Assembly (NCBI GenBank): GCA_018645475.1
Contig: JABGWU010000154.1
Coordinates: 1-59,560, forward strand
DNA length: 59,560 nucleotides
From: Opitutia bacterium
GTDB lineage: Bacteria > Verrucomicrobiota > Verrucomicrobiia > Opitutales > Seribacteraceae
Direction of reading: 5' to 3'
The notes beneath the pieces were generated by a model. The model did no database searches and was not told where the DNA came from. It saw only the letters and a program-made list of their open reading frames with translations. Below are positions 17,139-26,334 of this stretch, one piece after another; within the stretch, counting starts at the first letter, position 1; each line of letters opens with the position of its first letter. A program made the translations under genes and the position numbers.

Positions 17139-19724
17139 TTAATTAAATTCAGTGCGATTTTGTTTTTGTTTATTAAAATAGGCTTGAAGAATATCTCTTG
17201 CAACAGGAGTCGCCGTTAAGCCTCCTTGAATATGATCTTGGGGTATCACTCCCTCAACGAGTACAGCAATTGCAACTTGTGGGTTTTTTGCAGGAGCAAA
17301 ACCAATAAACCAAGCGAGTGACAATTTCATGTTGTGATTTCGCCATTGGGCTGTGCCAGTTTTACCTGCAATAGCAATGCCTTCAATTTTACATCTCCTT
17401 GCTGTGCCTCTAACCGTGGCATCGAGCATACCATCAACAATTGCTGTGTAATCCTTATCCGTAAGTCCAATTGGTGTTTGGGGACTAGTTGATAATTTAT
17501 TTCTAACTAATGTAGGTTTGAATATCTTTTGTCTGTTGGCCAGAGCAGCAGCAAAACAAGCCATCTGTAGAGGACTTTGTCTCAGCCCTCCTTGCCCAAT
17601 AGCCATATTAAAAGTGTCTTCAAGTGCCCATTTTTCCCCAACATTCTTTTTTTTCCATTCAGGGTCAGGCACATTAGGAGAGTTTCTTAATCTTGGAAGT
17701 TCAATTTTAGGTGTCACATTCATTCCGAATGTCTTTGCTTCATCAATGAGACGATTTTGGCCCAGTCTTTCAGCTAATTGAAAAAAATAAACATTACAGC
17801 TTTGTGCTTCAGCTTTACGTAAATCCATTTCACCATGGCGTCCTGGATAACAATGGCAAATCATGCCTTTGTAAATCCCGTCGCATATAAATATTTCTTC
17901 AGGCTCTACCACCTTTGCTTTTAACGCTGCTACAGCAGTAATCAATTTAAAAGGGGAGGCAGGTGAGTATCCAGGGTGCCAAGCCCTTGGCAACCACGCT
18001 TCTTGTCTCTCAATTTGATCGTAGGTTGTTTGTGAAATCCTTGGGGATAAATCTTCAAGGTTGTAATTAGGAATACTAGCTAAGGCTAATATTTCACTAG
18101 TTTTTATATCTAGTAAAACTGCAGCACCCGGAGGGGCAGGAGGAGGAGCAATGAAATATCTTGGATCAGTGTTGATATCTTTATCAAGAACTCCTTTTGA
18201 GTATAAAATTCTAAGAAGATTTTTTGCATCATTCTCAGTACCGTTAAATCCAGCAACGGTTGATGCTTCTTTTCCGTTTAAAGGAAAAGGTGCATCCTTA
18301 AATGCAGAAAGTAATAATTCAGGTCGAAGGTCATTTTCGTTCGTATTAATTAATTCTTTTAGCGTTCTTTTTTCTATGGTTTGTTTCCAGTTTTTATCCG
18401 GTAGAATTCTATGAGCAGTTACTCTCTTAGACATCTCTTTAAGTGAGTTTTCAGCAGTTTTTTGAAGATCGATATCTATAGATAATTGAATCGAAGTACC
18501 TTTTTTAGATAAATTTTTTTCAATTTGTTCAAACCTTAGTCCTATTGGACTAATTCTCCAAATATCTCCTCCATCTTTTCCTCTTAAAAGGGTGTCAAAA
18601 AATTTTTCGATTCCTGCCTTCCCTTTTTTGCCTTTAATTTCAAAAGTAGATAGGTCGCTTCCTGATAAATTTTGTCCATTAGACTCGTAGCCACTTCCTA
18701 CATACCCAAGCACATGTGATGCTAGTGATTTTTGTGGGTAATGACGAATTGATGAAGATTGAATTTGAACAGGAGATTTAGGGGGTAACCCTTCTATCAA
18801 TAGCGCATATTCTAAGGAGTTTAGATTTGAAACTAGTTCCATTGGGAGAACTAGTCGTTTATTCCAATGTATTTTTAACTTTGCAAAATCCAGCTTTACA
18901 TTTTTGCCTAGTAATAAATTTATTTGATCAAGATAATTCTTAACTACAGCATATCGTGCTTCCCAGTTCAAACTGAATAAACTAGTATTAAATGTAGGTT
19001 TTTTTTGTTCATGTTTTTGACCTAGATTGAAGAAATTATCAAATTTTGACAATGAATCATCATTTGATAAATGAGGTGATTGTTTAGCATAGTATTGATT
19101 ATCCTTATGCAAATAAAAACTTGTCTCAAACAAACCAGCAACATTAGCACTGATTTTAGTTCCAAAATTTATACTTGTAAAAGTTGTATCATTTATAGTT
19201 TTTGTTAAGTGAAGTTCAGATTTCCATGTGTTATTCTCATATTCACTTACTGTTAATCTGGTATTTCCCAAAAATAATTTACAGCGAATTTTGTTGTCCT
19301 CTATTTTTCCACTTAGTTGAACTGACTTATTTTGTAAATGAGGTTGGTTAAGGCAATAATTAAGAAATTGATTAATCGATAAATTTGTAATTGATAAATC
19401 ATCACGCATTTTAAATGCTAGTTTTTTAAGCAATACTTTTTTCTCCCAGATCTCGTTTTTCAATGCATCTAAATGTATGACTGCGGAGAATTGTGCTTTA
19501 TTGCCAATTAAAAGTTTACCCTCTCGATCGAAGACATCTCCTCTTGCACCCGGTCTAAGTATTCTTCTTTGCCCTTGTAATCTTTCCTTTTCATCAAATT
19601 CTTGTTTTTCCAAAATCTGAAGGTTAAGGAGGAAAATTAATAGTATTAAAAAAAGAATTGAGTATGTAATTCTGAAAATATGAAATCTTCTGTTTTCGGA
19701 ATGAAAACTTTTATTTAATTTCAT
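17139..19724 (-). CDS. mrdA: penicillin-binding protein 2, elongation-specific transpeptidase
   Basis: Class B PBP that cross-links peptidoglycan during lateral wall growth with RodA and MreBCD. One N-terminal membrane helix (ITYSILFLILLIFLLNLQIL) precedes RILRPGARGDVFDREGKLL, the start of the class B pedestal. The catalytic motifs are SPFK (SPASPFKLITAVAAL, usually STFK in this subfamily), SCN and KTG (IAGKTGTAQW). At 861 residues it is over 200 longer than typical PBP2. Extra sequence lies in the pedestal, about residues 105-245, and within the transpeptidase domain between the ENSLKEM helix and GAAVLLDIKTSEILA. It overlaps mreD by 14 nt, forming mreB-mreC-mreD-mrdA; rodA is not in the window. 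Confidence 0.93.
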   Translation of the reverse strand: MKLNKSFHSENRRFHIFRITYSILFLILLIFLLNLQILEKQEFDEKERLQGQRRILRPGARGDVFDREGKLLIGNKAQFSAVIHLDALKNEIWEKKVLLKKLAFKMRDDLSITNLSINQFLNYCLNQPHLQNKSVQLSGKIEDNKIRCKLFLGNTRLTVSEYENNTWKSELHLTKTINDTTFTSINFGTKISANVAGLFETSFYLHKDNQYYAKQSPHLSNDDSLSKFDNFFNLGQKHEQKKPTFNTSLFSLNWEARYAVVKNYLDQINLLLGKNVKLDFAKLKIHWNKRLVLPMELVSNLNSLEYALLIEGLPPKSPVQIQSSSIRHYPQKSLASHVLGYVGSGYESNGQNLSGSDLSTFEIKGKKGKAGIEKFFDTLLRGKDGGDIWRISPIGLRFEQIEKNLSKKGTSIQLSIDIDLQKTAENSLKEMSKRVTAHRILPDKNWKQTIEKRTLKELINTNENDLRPELLLSAFKDAPFPLNGKEASTVAGFNGTENDAKNLLRILYSKGVLDKDINTDPRYFIAPPPAPPGAAVLLDIKTSEILALASIPNYNLEDLSPRISQTTYDQIERQEAWLPRAWHPGYSPASPFKLITAVAALKAKVVEPEEIFICDGIYKGMICHCYPGRHGEMDLRKAEAQSCNVYFFQLAERLGQNRLIDEAKTFGMNVTPKIELPRLRNSPNVPDPEWKKKNVGEKWALEDTFNMAIGQGGLRQSPLQMACFAAALANRQKIFKPTLVRNKLSTSPQTPIGLTDKDYTAIVDGMLDATVRGTARRCKIEGIAIAGKTGTAQWRNHNMKLSLAWFIGFAPAKNPQVAIAVLVEGVIPQDHIQGGLTATPVARDILQAYFNKQKQNRTEFN

Positions 19725-20253
19725 TTATTTGTTCTGTTTTTATGATTTTAGTAGAAATATAATCAATAATCACAGTATTTATTTCTGTTTTCCAAAAGGC
19801 AATTGGTATAAAGATTAATGAAGAAATTATCAAATCAGTAATAAATCTAGATATTGACCAATCTATGCTTAACTCATGTCTGAATTTAAAGGTTACCAAT
19901 AATATGAAATTAAACATTATATTTATAGAAAGTTGAAAAATTATGCAGCGCCATGGTTTTGTATTTAAATTCTGTAGCATCCAATTCTTACCTAAAAGAA
20001 AACAAAAGGATAGTAGGATTGCATGAAATCCGAATGGTGTTGTGAGAATTACATCTATAAAAAGCCCCGTGAATATACTTACGATTATTCCGTGTATATT
20101 ATTTAAATATAAGCTTGCGTTAATGAAAAATAGTCCCGGTAGATAAAGAAAAACTCCGTAATTTGAAATATCAGAATTTAATATTGTTATTAAGATTATT
20201 ATAACAATATTAATTAATAGAATAATAGTAGAAATTATGTATTCATTTTTCAT
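19711..20253 (-). CDS. mreD: MreD-like rod-shape membrane protein
   Basis: A 180-residue, very hydrophobic protein with five or six predicted transmembrane helices. MreD proteins diverge quickly, so the call leans on position between mreC and mrdA. It is supported by the family-like stretch GIIVSIFTGLFIDVILTTPFG, where a Gly-Leu-Xaa-Asp pattern is typical, and by a following HAILLSFCFLLG. Composition is strongly Ile, Asn and Leu rich, reflecting local AT richness. The start is directly next to the mreC stop, and the end overlaps the mrdA start. It is expected to bridge MreC and the elongation PBP/RodA complex in the inner membrane. Confidence 0.82.
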   Translation of the reverse strand: MKNEYIISTIILLINIVIIILITILNSDISNYGVFLYLPGLFFINASLYLNNIHGIIVSIFTGLFIDVILTTPFGFHAILLSFCFLLGKNWMLQNLNTKPWRCIIFQLSINIMFNFILLVTFKFRHELSIDWSISRFITDLIISSLIFIPIAFWKTEINTVIIDYISTKIIKTEQINEIK

Positions 20254-21111
20254 TTATTCTAAATTCTTTAATATCGTTACTTCAAGTATTTCATTTAATT
20301 TTTCATTTAATAAAACTTTACCTGTCTTGAATAATCCATTTCCACCTTCTTCGAGTTTATATACTTTTCCTATATGGATTCCATGGGGAAAAGTTCCTCC
20401 TAAATGAGATGTAACAAGTTGTAACGGTTCTTGATTTGTTGGTGTAATATCGTGAGGGACATCCGTTACTAATCCATGCGGTTTCCCTCCAAATTCTATC
20501 CCATTTCCTTGAAATGTTACAGGTCTGTTATCATTAAGAAAATGAGCAACAATTCGAAAATTTGGATTTGTTATTACTTCCACTTCAGAAGACTTTGAAT
20601 CAACTTCTTTTATTCTACCGACAACTCCCCCATCAAAAATAACACCACAGCCTGTTTGAATACTTTTGTCTTTTCCTTTTCTTAAACTTAACTGCTGCCA
20701 CCATCCCGTCATTTTACGGATCGAGACTCTTGCAATAATTGATTCGTATTTTTGAGTAGAGTCTATGTTAATTAAATTATTTAAATTTGAAATTGATCGT
20801 TTTAAACTTTTAAGTCGATTTATGTCACTAAGTAGTATGCTTTCTCTCTCTTTTTGAATTTTGATGTCTTTTTCCAAGTAAGATAATTCTTTCCCTTTTT
20901 CAATCAATGTCTGTTTTGAATCTGATAAATGACCCCAGTAATTAGATAAATCTTCAATTCTTGAACTTAATTCCCATATAGGTGCCTGGAATTCTCGAAA
21001 TCCTGATTTAGTCATTAATTTCCAACTTGAAGGAATACCCCACCAACATAAGGCAAAGATACCTAAGTAAAAAAATGGTTTATTTTTTCTTCTGTCTGAT
21101 TGATTTAACAA
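20254..21111 (-). CDS. mreC: rod shape-determining protein MreC
   Basis: Periplasmic scaffold of the elongasome. A membrane helix (FFYLGIFALCWWGIPSSW) is followed by a coiled coil (SYLEKDIKIQKERESILLSD). The beta-barrel domain has the characteristic VSIRKMTGWWQQLSLRKGKD, GCGVIFDGGVVGRIKEVDSKSS and FQGNGIEFGGKPHGLV stretches. The start is uncertain. The only in-frame ATG (21207) would overlap mreB by 88 nt, whereas TTG at 21111 lies just past the mreB stop and leaves a short cytosolic N-terminus (LLNQSDRRKNKP) before the helix, as usual for MreC, so I chose TTG. It is followed without a gap by mreD. Confidence 0.9.
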   Translation of the reverse strand: MLNQSDRRKNKPFFYLGIFALCWWGIPSSWKLMTKSGFREFQAPIWELSSRIEDLSNYWGHLSDSKQTLIEKGKELSYLEKDIKIQKERESILLSDINRLKSLKRSISNLNNLINIDSTQKYESIIARVSIRKMTGWWQQLSLRKGKDKSIQTGCGVIFDGGVVGRIKEVDSKSSEVEVITNPNFRIVAHFLNDNRPVTFQGNGIEFGGKPHGLVTDVPHDITPTNQEPLQLVTSHLGGTFPHGIHIGKVYKLEEGGNGLFKTGKVLLNEKLNEILEVTILKNLE

Positions 21112-21119
21112 TACAGCAA

Positions 21120-22160
21120 TTATTGAGTTACCAGTCGATCGACCTGATCTCGAGTAAGGGTGCCTAGAAGATTTAAAAATTTCCCAGTCCCATTTGCTAC
21201 ACAGCAAAGTGGGTCTTCTGCTTGTATTACTGTAAGTCCAGTTGCATCGCTGATTACTTGATCTAATCCTCGTATTAATGCTCCACCACCAGCTAAGACA
21301 ATTCCTCTGTCAATCAGGTCTGCTGAATGCTCAGGTTGGCATCGATCCAAAGCGTTTTTTACTAAGTCAACTATCTGAGTAACAACCTCTTTTAACGCTT
21401 CTTCTCTGATTTCCTGCGAGGTGATATGTTTTGTCACGGGAAGTCCTGCAGCTGCATCTCTTCCTCTTACATCCATACTGATCTCTCCATTTACTAGGGG
21501 ACCCGCTGATCCAACATTAAACTTAATCTCTTCTGCTGTTCTTTCGCCGATGAGAAGACCATAAGCCTTTTTCATATATGCAATGATAGCTTCGTCGAGT
21601 TCATCTCCACCAACTCTTATACTTCTTTGAAAGGATACTCCAGATATTGATATAATTGCGACTTCTGTGGTACCTCCACCAATATCAACAATCATATTTG
21701 CATATTCTTCATCAATCGGTAGACCAGCACCAATTGAAGCAGCCATGGGTTCTCCCAATAAAAGAACTTCCCGTGCTCCTGCTCTGATAGCCGAGTCTTT
21801 AACTGCACGCTTTTCCACTGCGGTTATTCCAGAAGGAACAGCAATGACAACTCGAGGGGGCACTAATTTATGTTTGTCTACTTTCTCTATAAAATATCTA
21901 AGCATTGCTTCTGATATTTCGAAGTCTGCGATAACTCCATCTTTCATTGGTCGTAGTGCTTCGATTGTACCGGGCGTTCGACCGAGCATTCTTTTTGCAT
22001 CAGCTCCAACTGCACATACCTTCTTACTCGTCTTATATCTCGCAACAACGCTAGGTTCACGTAATACGATGCCCCGATCCTTTACAAAAACCAAAGTGTT
22101 TGCAGTCCCAAGATCAATTCCAATGTCGTTGGATAAAAAACCAAATAAATTACCTATCAT
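21120..22160 (-). CDS. mreB: rod shape-determining actin-like protein MreB
   Basis: Actin-like filament protein that steers lateral peptidoglycan synthesis. It has 346 residues, the family length. The N-terminal amphipathic segment MIGNLFGFLSND precedes phosphate loop 1 (IGIDLGTANTLVF). IVDIGGGTTEVAIIS is the second phosphate loop, and GGDELDEAIIAY, AGGGALIRGLDQ and LGEPMAASIGAGLPI are standard MreB blocks. First gene of an mreB-mreC-mreD-mrdA-redoxin run. Upstream on the minus strand a perfect TTGACA (22204-22209) could be a -35 element, but no convincing -10 stands at 16-18 nt. No Shine-Dalgarno sequence precedes the ATG. Confidence 0.97.
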   Translation of the reverse strand: MIGNLFGFLSNDIGIDLGTANTLVFVKDRGIVLREPSVVARYKTSKKVCAVGADAKRMLGRTPGTIEALRPMKDGVIADFEISEAMLRYFIEKVDKHKLVPPRVVIAVPSGITAVEKRAVKDSAIRAGAREVLLLGEPMAASIGAGLPIDEEYANMIVDIGGGTTEVAIISISGVSFQRSIRVGGDELDEAIIAYMKKAYGLLIGERTAEEIKFNVGSAGPLVNGEISMDVRGRDAAAGLPVTKHITSQEIREEALKEVVTQIVDLVKNALDRCQPEHSADLIDRGIVLAGGGALIRGLDQVISDATGLTVIQAEDPLCCVANGTGKFLNLLGTLTRDQVDRLVTQ

Positions 22161-22275
22161 GAAAAATATTTTATTACATTAGTTGTCTTTCTTTTCTCTC
22201 AACTGTCAAAGATAATTATCACTGATTTGAAAATAACTAAAACTAAATTATGAAAAAACATGTATTATTTTATTC

Positions 22276-23118
22276 TTAAAATGGTTGAATCGCTCTTTTT
22301 CTAGCCAGTAATATCAACCAAATTCCCCCTAGTATTAGAAAGAAAGAATAAAATTGTCCCCTTGACATTCCTACAATTAATGATGCGTCCGGTTCTCTGA
22401 AAAATTCATTAAGGATTCTTGATAACGAATAAAGAATTAAAAACTCTCCTGTTAATTGTCCTGGTTTTTTTATTATTAAATCCGTTTTCCAAAATCTCCA
22501 CTGAATGTAAATAAATGGAATTAATCCTTCAAGAACTGCAGCGTAAATCTGAGACGGGTGCCTAGCTATACCGTAAGCGAAATCTGGTGCTTTGGGAAAG
22601 AGGATTCCCCATGAAACCTCAGTTGTTTTCCCCCAAAGTTCCCCGTTAATAAAATTTGCGATTCTGCCAAAAAAAAGTCCTGGAGGAACTATAGTTACAA
22701 TTAAATCGCCAATCGGAAAGGGGGATTGCTTGGATTGTCTCGCGTACCAAAGAGTGGCAATGCAGACGCCAATAAAACCGCCATGACTAGCCATTCCTCC
22801 TTCCCAAACTCTAAATATTATTAATGGGTCATCTAAGAATTTTGAGCCTTGGTAGAGCAACGCGTATCCAATTCTACCTCCCATTAATACCCCTAATATT
22901 TGAAATGTCATGAGATTCATAACTTGTTCGGGGTCATAAGGACTTTTTTCTCTCTTCCACGCAATGCGGAGCAGGAATGCTGCAGTTAAAAATCCAAGTA
23001 AGTAGGCAATGCCATACCATCTGATTCCACCTGGACCCCAAGTGTCGTAAGGCTCGGGGAATTGCCATAAGAATGGACTTAGGTCATGGGTCCAATATTC
23101 TGTCAGACTTATTTTCAA
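22276..23118 (-). CDS. lgt: prolipoprotein diacylglyceryl transferase
   Basis: Inner-membrane enzyme that transfers diacylglycerol from phosphatidylglycerol to the lipobox cysteine of prolipoproteins, the first step of lipoprotein maturation. It has 280 residues with seven or so hydrophobic segments. The catalytic-region motif GGMASHGGFIGV is present, as are the family signature GRIANFINGELWG and the RHPSQIYAAVLEG block. The TTG start overlaps the stop of the upstream CNNM gene as TTGA, so translation is likely coupled. Likely substrates in this window are the two small lipobox proteins at 49.7 and 58.6 kb. Confidence 0.96.
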   Translation of the reverse strand: MKISLTEYWTHDLSPFLWQFPEPYDTWGPGGIRWYGIAYLLGFLTAAFLLRIAWKREKSPYDPEQVMNLMTFQILGVLMGGRIGYALLYQGSKFLDDPLIIFRVWEGGMASHGGFIGVCIATLWYARQSKQSPFPIGDLIVTIVPPGLFFGRIANFINGELWGKTTEVSWGILFPKAPDFAYGIARHPSQIYAAVLEGLIPFIYIQWRFWKTDLIIKKPGQLTGEFLILYSLSRILNEFFREPDASLIVGMSRGQFYSFFLILGGIWLILLARKRAIQPF

Positions 23119-24191
23119 TTATTTTCTTGGTTATTTCCTGCAGGTGCTTTTTCTTCTAGGGTACGTACTTCATGTTTTCTTTTTGCCAATTCTCTCATGT
23201 CTACAGCAAGGTCATCAGGTTCAAAAATTTCTTGTCCGATAATACTTTCAATAATATCTTCCATCGCAAGTACGCCAACAACTGAGCCAAATTCATCAAC
23301 TATCATGCTCAATTGACAATGTTCAGAGAGTAGTTGTCTAAGAGCTTTATCCGCGGTGGCATTTTCAGGTAGAAAAAGAGCCTCTTTTGCCAATGTGTGG
23401 AGCTTTGTGTTTTCCTTTTTTTTGACCACCGCATTATGTAAATCTCTTCTTCTTACTATTCCTGTAATTGTATCTATACTATCTTTGAAAATAGGAAGCC
23501 TCGCAAAGGGTACATTCGGGTGAAGATTGAATACTTCCTTTACGGTTAGATTTTCATCCAATGAAGTAACAACTGTTCTTGGCGTCATGATATCCCGAAC
23601 AACCAATTTATCTAGCTTTAGGGCATTCGTAACGAGGTCACTTTCTTCATTTGTAAGAGTACCTGCTTTTGCTCCCTTTTTAGCTAAAAGAATAATTTCT
23701 TCTTCGTCAGTGTTTTCTTTTTTGGTTTTGGTCGGTACAACTGCTTTTACAGTAGCTTTACAAATTTTAGAAAAGGGAGTCATTATAACTCTGACAAATA
23801 AAAGTGGATATATAAAATGACCTAAAATTTCGGATCTAAACGAAAAGGCAAGGTTTTTGGGGAGGATTTCAGCAAAAAATAAAATCCCGATTGTCATACC
23901 ACATGCAAAAATTAATAAACTATTGGACCCTCCTCCCAAGGCATTTTCTGCTAGTCCACCTACCAGAGTAGCCCCAAGAGTGTTAGCAATAGTATTGAGA
24001 CTAAGAATTGCCGAGCTTGTTTCTTCAATTTCTTTATGAAATTTTTCTAATAATTGTCCTCTTTTGGGAGATTCTAATTTCAAACTTTCTATCTCTGCAC
24101 TTGTGACACTAAGAATTAGCGCTTCCAGGGTTGAGCAAAGAGCAGAAATTCCAATTGTTAGCACAATGGCAATGACCAGTTCGTTAATCAC
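23115..24191 (-). CDS. CNNM/CorC-type membrane protein (DUF21 plus CBS pair)
   Basis: A 358-residue protein with an N-terminal DUF21 transmembrane domain (LVIAIVLTIGISALCSTLEA; LNTIANTLGATLVGGLAENA). A linker leads to the conserved DIMTPRTVVTSLDE entry into two CBS domains (VNFARLP-like PFARLPIFKD; MIVDEFGSVVGVLAMEDIIE). It ends soon after the second CBS domain and lacks the C-terminal CorC_HlyC transporter-associated domain of full-length relatives. Family members are linked to magnesium or other cation efflux, with CBS domains sensing adenosine nucleotides. The start codon is GTG. It is translationally coupled to lgt and divergent from the gcvT-like gene. Confidence 0.9.
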   Translation of the reverse strand: MINELVIAIVLTIGISALCSTLEALILSVTSAEIESLKLESPKRGQLLEKFHKEIEETSSAILSLNTIANTLGATLVGGLAENALGGGSNSLLIFACGMTIGILFFAEILPKNLAFSFRSEILGHFIYPLLFVRVIMTPFSKICKATVKAVVPTKTKKENTDEEEIILLAKKGAKAGTLTNEESDLVTNALKLDKLVVRDIMTPRTVVTSLDENLTVKEVFNLHPNVPFARLPIFKDSIDTITGIVRRRDLHNAVVKKKENTKLHTLAKEALFLPENATADKALRQLLSEHCQLSMIVDEFGSVVGVLAMEDIIESIIGQEIFEPDDLAVDMRELAKRKHEVRTLEEKAPAGNNQENN

Positions 24192-24311
24192 GGAATAAAA
24201 TAATTGAAAGCAGGTTAGATGTGATGCGAATGATGGATGATTTATGGTTGTGAAAACAATCGAAGAAATGTTAATCTAAATCATTCTTTCATCCAAGAGC
24301 AAGGTAACGTT

Positions 24312-25433
24312 TTGAATCATCAGACTAGCAAGAGCAAAAAACTTCATTTACACAATTTCCACTTAAAGCAATCCGCGAAATTTACTGCATTCGCCGGCTG
24401 GGAAATGCCTGTATCTTATGGTTCTGCGATGGAAGAGCATCTTCATACGAGAAAGAAAGCGTCGCTTTTTGATGTTAGTCATATGGGTGAATTACGCGTT
24501 TCGGGTACGGGTGCAATTGCTTTTTTAGACCATGTTTTAACAAATAAAATATCTCATATTGAAGCTGGTAAAGCCGTTTATTCTCCATTTTGTCATGAGA
24601 ACGGAGGTACGGTGGATGACCTCATTGTTTACAAGAAAAATCATTCTGATTTTCTTCTTTGTGTGAATGCATCCAATATTGAAAAAGACTTCGATCATTT
24701 TTTGAGTCACTCTGTTGGTTTTGACTGTGAAATTGAAAATGTATCGAATTCATACGGGCAATTAGCATTACAAGGTCCGTTAAGTCAGAAAATTTTATCC
24801 AATGTTACAAATTTTGATTTTTCTAATCTTAAGAAAATGTTTTTTATTGAAGATGATTTTAAAATAAGTTCTGCACTAATTTCACGGACAGGTTACACTG
24901 GTGAAGATGGATTTGAAATATATTGTTCGATAAACGATATTGAGCGTTGGGTACACGCCTTTAATATTTATTTAGAAAAAAGTGACATTATGTGGTGTGG
25001 ATTGGCCGCCCGGGATAGCCTAAGGTTGGAGGCTGGTTTTCCTTTGTATGGGCATGAACTGACCTCGTTTATTAGTCCAGTGCAGGCCAGATTATCATGG
25101 GCAATTAATTGGAATAAAGGCGATTTTATTGGTCGAGCTTCTTTACTCGAAGAAAAGAACTGCAATGGACCGGGTAGGGTATGTTTTTACGAAGTCGCTG
25201 ATAGGCGCATTCCCAGAGAGGGGTGTGATATATTCTTTAAGGATAAGAAAATGGGAAGAGTCTTATCCGGAGGTTTCTCTCCGACTTTGCAATGCCCCAT
25301 AGGGAGTGCTTGGATTGCCACAGAAGGGCTAGGTTACCTCAAGAATATGGAGTGGGTGGCAAAACTCAGATCATCTCATGTAGGGATAAAATTTGAAAAA
25401 GCAGTATTAAGGAAGAATAAACTTTCTTCCTAA
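24312..25433 (+). CDS. gcvT: aminomethyltransferase GcvT (glycine cleavage T protein)
   Basis: Tetrahydrofolate-dependent aminomethyltransferase fold. FTAFAGWEMPVSYGSAMEEH, SLFDVSHMGELRVSG, GQLALQGPLSQKIL, SRTGYTGEDGFEIYC, GLAARDSLRLEAGFPLYGHE and GGFSPTLQCPIGSAW match the GcvT core and C-terminal domain. TTG at 24312 is preferred over ATG at 24237, since it follows AAGG at 7-8 nt and gives the usual distance to the FAGWEMP motif; the ATG form would add 25 residues. gcvH and gcvP are not in the window, and no glycine riboswitch is visible upstream. If they are elsewhere it is the T protein; otherwise it could be a related folate-dependent enzyme. It ends with a 4-nt antiparallel stop overlap. 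Confidence 0.93.
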   Translation: MNHQTSKSKKLHLHNFHLKQSAKFTAFAGWEMPVSYGSAMEEHLHTRKKASLFDVSHMGELRVSGTGAIAFLDHVLTNKISHIEAGKAVYSPFCHENGGTVDDLIVYKKNHSDFLLCVNASNIEKDFDHFLSHSVGFDCEIENVSNSYGQLALQGPLSQKILSNVTNFDFSNLKKMFFIEDDFKISSALISRTGYTGEDGFEIYCSINDIERWVHAFNIYLEKSDIMWCGLAARDSLRLEAGFPLYGHELTSFISPVQARLSWAINWNKGDFIGRASLLEEKNCNGPGRVCFYEVADRRIPREGCDIFFKDKKMGRVLSGGFSPTLQCPIGSAWIATEGLGYLKNMEWVAKLRSSHVGIKFEKAVLRKNKLSS

Positions 25434-25861
25434 TCGTGGAAACCTTTAATAATAATATCAAGTCCTTGGAAATTGGTAAACGAAAGGTTTTCAATCATTG
25501 TTGATTCAATTATATTTTGAAGCGCTTTTCTTGTTTCCTTTATGTTACAATCTTTTTTGATCTGAATTTTAATATTTAATCGAAAGAATTTACCTTTTCT
25601 TTTGATTTCTGTAGTCGGACTATTAACTCCAGTTATTTGATCGCATGATTTTTTTACTATTTCATGGAGGGCATTGGGGGTAATTTGAACATTACCTTCT
25701 TCGTCAGCAAAAACCACTATTAATTCTCTGCGTAGTTTTCTTAATACAACAAAACATAATACCAAAATTAATAGTAGCAAAATTGCATACCAATAAATAG
25801 GTTTTTGTAATGCTTCTACAAAAGTTAACTTGTGGAAACCGGCCCAATATAAGTCAAGCAT
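25430..25861 (-). CDS. AmaP-like membrane anchor of an Asp23-family protein
   Basis: A 143-residue protein with one strong membrane helix (YWYAILLLLILVLCFVVL) followed by KLRRELIVVFADEEGNVQIT. The soluble tail then runs in the Asp23-like pattern (ALHEIVKKSCDQITGV, FFRLNIKIQIKKDCNI, TRKALQNIIESTM). AmaP proteins of Firmicutes pair a membrane hairpin with an Asp23-like tail and tether Asp23 to the membrane. Here it follows an Asp23-family gene by 11 nt, supporting the same pairing. Only one helix is clear, against two in Firmicute AmaP. Its stop codon overlaps the gcvT stop on the other strand by 4 nt (CTAA). Confidence 0.78.
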   Translation of the reverse strand: MLDLYWAGFHKLTFVEALQKPIYWYAILLLLILVLCFVVLRKLRRELIVVFADEEGNVQITPNALHEIVKKSCDQITGVNSPTTEIKRKGKFFRLNIKIQIKKDCNIKETRKALQNIIESTMIENLSFTNFQGLDIIIKGFHD

Positions 25862-25872
25862 TAAAAAATCAA

Positions 25873-26334
25873 TTAACTCGTTGAATCACTTGGCCATTGA
25901 TCATCATCTTCATCTTTATCAGGTGAGTCCATTTTGATGTCGTCAATGATTACATCAATTGACCGGGCGTGGTTGCCAGTCATTGACAAAATTTGATCTC
26001 TTATAGTTTCTTGTATAGCAACGCCTGTTTTTGCAAGGTCTACTCCAAATTCTAAAACAACTCTTACTTCTATTTCGTAACCTCCATCCGATGATTCTGT
26101 TACTTTAACTCCTCTCTCGGATTCTTTTTTTGAAAAGAAGTCAGTAAGTCCCTCCACAACACCTGCCGTGCCGACATTCACTACTCCTTTAACAGACTGA
26201 GTTGCGAGTCTAACAATCCCAGCTACTACGCTATGATTTATTCTTATTGTGCCTAATTCGCTTGACTCTTCAGACAAAGTGGGAATTGAAGTTTCCTCTA
26301 CTGATATCGGTTCTTCTTTCGTTTTCTTGCTCAT
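25873..26334 (-). CDS. Asp23/Gls24-family envelope stress protein
   Basis: A 153-residue Asp23-family protein. [51 protein letters not shown] and [16 protein letters not shown] are the signature stretches of this fold. The termini are acidic and low complexity. Its ATG overlaps the accC stop (ATGA), so it is coupled to acetyl-CoA carboxylase. Bacillus subtilis keeps the same order with the paralogue YqhY after accB-accC, where YqhY has been linked genetically to carboxylase activity. A similar link here is an inference from synteny. The downstream AmaP-like protein would place it at the membrane. Confidence 0.9.
   Translation of the reverse strand: MSKKTKEEPISVEETSIPTLSEESSELGTIRINHSVVAGIVRLATQSVKGVVNVGTAGVVEGLTDFFSKKESERGVKVTESSDGGYEIEVRVVLEFGVDLAKTGVAIQETIRDQILSMTGNHARSIDVIIDDIKMDSPDKDEDDDQWPSDSTS

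Noticed and set aside
24192-24311. Possible glycine riboswitch before the gcvT-like gene
   Set aside because: The leader is short and lacks the conserved GGAGAG and related aptamer blocks; no paired architecture is seen.
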